DNA of 15,721 nucleotides from JAYOFM01 sp038117225 (lineage in GTDB: Bacteria > Pseudomonadota > Alphaproteobacteria > Rhodospirillales > Casp-alpha2): contig JAYOFM010000092.1 in assembly GCA_038117225.1 (NCBI GenBank), positions 1 to 15,721 of the forward strand. The letters run 5' to 3'. Positions within the stretch are counted from its first letter, which is position 1, and each line of letters starts with the position of its first letter. Below are positions 14,387-15,721 of this stretch, one piece after another. The notes beneath the pieces were generated by a model. That model made no database searches and was not told the origin of the DNA. It worked only from the letters and a program-made list of their open reading frames with translations. Both the position numbers and the translations under genes were made by a program.

Positions 14387-15259
14387 ATGTTAGCGACCCA
14401 ACTACGCACCTTTTATGCGGTGGCCCGCGAAGGCAGTTTCACGGCGGCCGCCAAGGCCCTGCATGTCAGCCAGCCGACTCTGACCAGTCAGGTTCGGACT
14501 CTGGAAGACGCCTACGGCGTTGAATTGTTCCGACGCCACGGGCGCGGCGTCGCGTTGACGGAAACCGGCCGTTAGCTGCTGACCATCGCGCATCGGATCG
14601 TCAGCAATCAGGACGAAGCGGTCGAGTTCCTGAAATCCGTCCAGGGCCTGGCGGCCGGGCATCTCAGGATTGGTGCGGTCGGACCCGACCAGGCGGCGGA
14701 AATTCTGGCGGTCTTTCACCAGCAATATCCGGGCATTGAGGTTTCGGTGACATTCGGGAATTCCCGCGAGATCCTGGAACAGGTGCTCGATTACGACGCG
14801 GAGATCGGCATCGTCGGGCGCCACGCCGATCACGCGGACCTGCACACGCTGGCCTATAGTGAACCGGAACCCGTGGTCATCGTCGCTAAATCGCACCCGT
14901 GGGGCCGTCGCCGGCATGTCCGCCTGGATGAACTTGGCGGCCAAAAGATGGTGCGCCGGGAGTCGGGATCGCTGACCCGCGATGCGTTCGAGGCGGCGTT
15001 GGCGCAAGCCGGCGCCAGCGTTGATTATGTCATGGAAATTGGCAGCAAGGACGGGGTCGTTGCCGCCGTCGCGCGCGGCATCGGCATCGGCGTGATTTCC
15101 GAGGAAGAACACATCCCCGACAGTCTCGTCCACTCGGTCCGCATCTCCGACATTGGCATGAAGATGCGGACCCACATCATCTGTCTCGCCGAACGCAAGG
15201 GCGCGCGATTGGTTCAGCCCTTCTTCGATGTGGCGAAAGGGTTGCGACGAGTCGGGTGA
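14387..15259 (+). pseudogene. LysR-family regulator (phn_lysR type) interrupted by an in-frame amber codon
   Basis: Reading through a single TAG at 14573-14575 (codon 63), this frame encodes a full 290-residue LysR protein. The first 62 codons hold the helix-turn-helix (FTAAAKALHVSQPTLTSQVR) up to LTETGR. After the stop the same frame continues LLTIAHRIVSNQDEA, then GHLRIGAVGP, GNSREIL, SHPW and a normal C-terminus. CAG or AAG to TAG is a one-base change, and the paralogue at 11577 has Thr at this position. No other defect is visible, so the loss is very recent, or it is a sequencing error, or the stop is read through. No ribosome binding site is visible before the ATG; the start may be leaderless. 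It would regulate the divergent corrinoid methyltransferase gene. It ends eight bases before a convergent transporter gene. Confidence 0.85.
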
Positions 15260-15267
15260 ACCTACTG

Positions 15268-15721
15268 CTATTTGGAGGCGATGATCACGGCGATGCCGAT
15301 GGCCAGTAACACCGACCACAATAGCCGCCCGGCCATGGATTTTTCCTTCAGCATCATACCGCCCAGCAGAACTGACATGGGGATGGAGATCTGACGCACC
15401 GCGCTGAGCGCCGCCACGTTGGCGCCCAGTTGGAACGCCAGGAGGATCAGGTAATAGGACGCGTATGCCGTCACCCCAGCCGTGAAATAGCGCATCGGCG
15501 TCTTCACCCAGCCATGGATGAATATTCGCCCGACGTCATCATCCGGGGCGCTGGTTAGGGTCAACAGTACCGCCATGGCGGGCACCAGGCAGATATAGAG
15601 GACGAAGACGAACACCGCCGGTTCCACATGCTTCATGGCCTCCGCGTCGGCCAGCGTGATCACGCCGTGCCCGCACATGGCGAGAAAAGCAAAGGTCAGC
15701 GTCAAGGGTTGGCTGAAGAAT
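15268..15721 (-). CDS. EamA/DMT-family transporter, C-terminal part (runs off window)
   Basis: At least 150 codons of an EamA-type membrane protein lie here, open to the window edge with no start within it; upstream codons read FFSQPLTLTFAFLA. Hydrophobic helices include FVFVLYICLVPAMAVLL, YFTAGVTAYASYYLILLAF and LLWSVLLAIGIAVIIA, and the AVRQISIPMSVLLGGMMLKEK segment is the characteristic late EamA repeat. It is a second transporter of the family in the window, different in sequence from the one at 5760. An apparent start at 15705 is a TTG inside the frame and is not a convincing start. Its substrate is unknown. Confidence 0.85.
   Translation of the reverse strand, partial: FFSQPLTLTFAFLAMCGHGVITLADAEAMKHVEPAVFVFVLYICLVPAMAVLLTLTSAPDDDVGRIFIHGWVKTPMRYFTAGVTAYASYYLILLAFQLGANVAALSAVRQISIPMSVLLGGMMLKEKSMAGRLLWSVLLAIGIAVIIASK

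Overview
The base composition is high in G+C, the genes are tightly packed, and the LysR, CobW and phosphonate protein families look proteobacterial. I infer an alphaproteobacterium, probably a metagenome-assembled contig because a run of ten Ns sits at 10187-10196. The window reads as a catabolic region centred on organophosphonates and methylated or oxygenated small molecules.

Left part (1-4663, + strand): phosphonoacetaldehyde dehydrogenase (phnY) and phosphonoacetate hydrolase (phnA) form the end of a pathway: phosphonoacetaldehyde -> phosphonoacetate -> acetate + phosphate. The upstream transaminase or lyase step is not in the window. They are followed by a CobW-family GTPase metallochaperone with a long His/Asp-rich tract. 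It carries an unexpected C-terminal domain that looks like a degenerate tyrosine-recombinase catalytic domain. Next (4790-6620, + strand) come a GcvA-like LysR regulator and an EamA transporter.

Middle (6630-11480, - strand, read right to left): a probable operon of Rieske oxygenase, [assembly gap], second Rieske C-terminal fragment, FMN/[2Fe-2S] reductase, PhnZ-like HD-domain oxygenase, NUDIX hydrolase and alpha/beta hydrolase. The HD protein keeps the di-iron ligands and the phosphonate-binding Lys/Arg of PhnZ but lacks the Glu that recognises an amine. There is no Fe(II)/2-oxoglutarate hydroxylase partner here. A Rieske system occupies that place, so a variant oxidative C-P cleavage route is the main hypothesis of this report. 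The two sides of the gap encode the same stretch of two different Rieske proteins, so the sequence there is a false join or a collapsed tandem pair.

Right part (11490-15721): a phn_lysR-type regulator diverges from the Rieske operon. A second, paralogous LysR, interrupted by an in-frame TAG, diverges from a CmuA-like protein (zinc methyltransferase domain fused to a corrinoid-binding domain). Both divergent AT-rich control regions share a TTGRTCCAAT element. The window ends inside another EamA-type transporter. I saw no rRNA, tRNA, CRISPR array, insertion sequence or replication origin. No gene-free stretch exceeds 300 bases; the longest is the 253-base phnY-phnA spacer.
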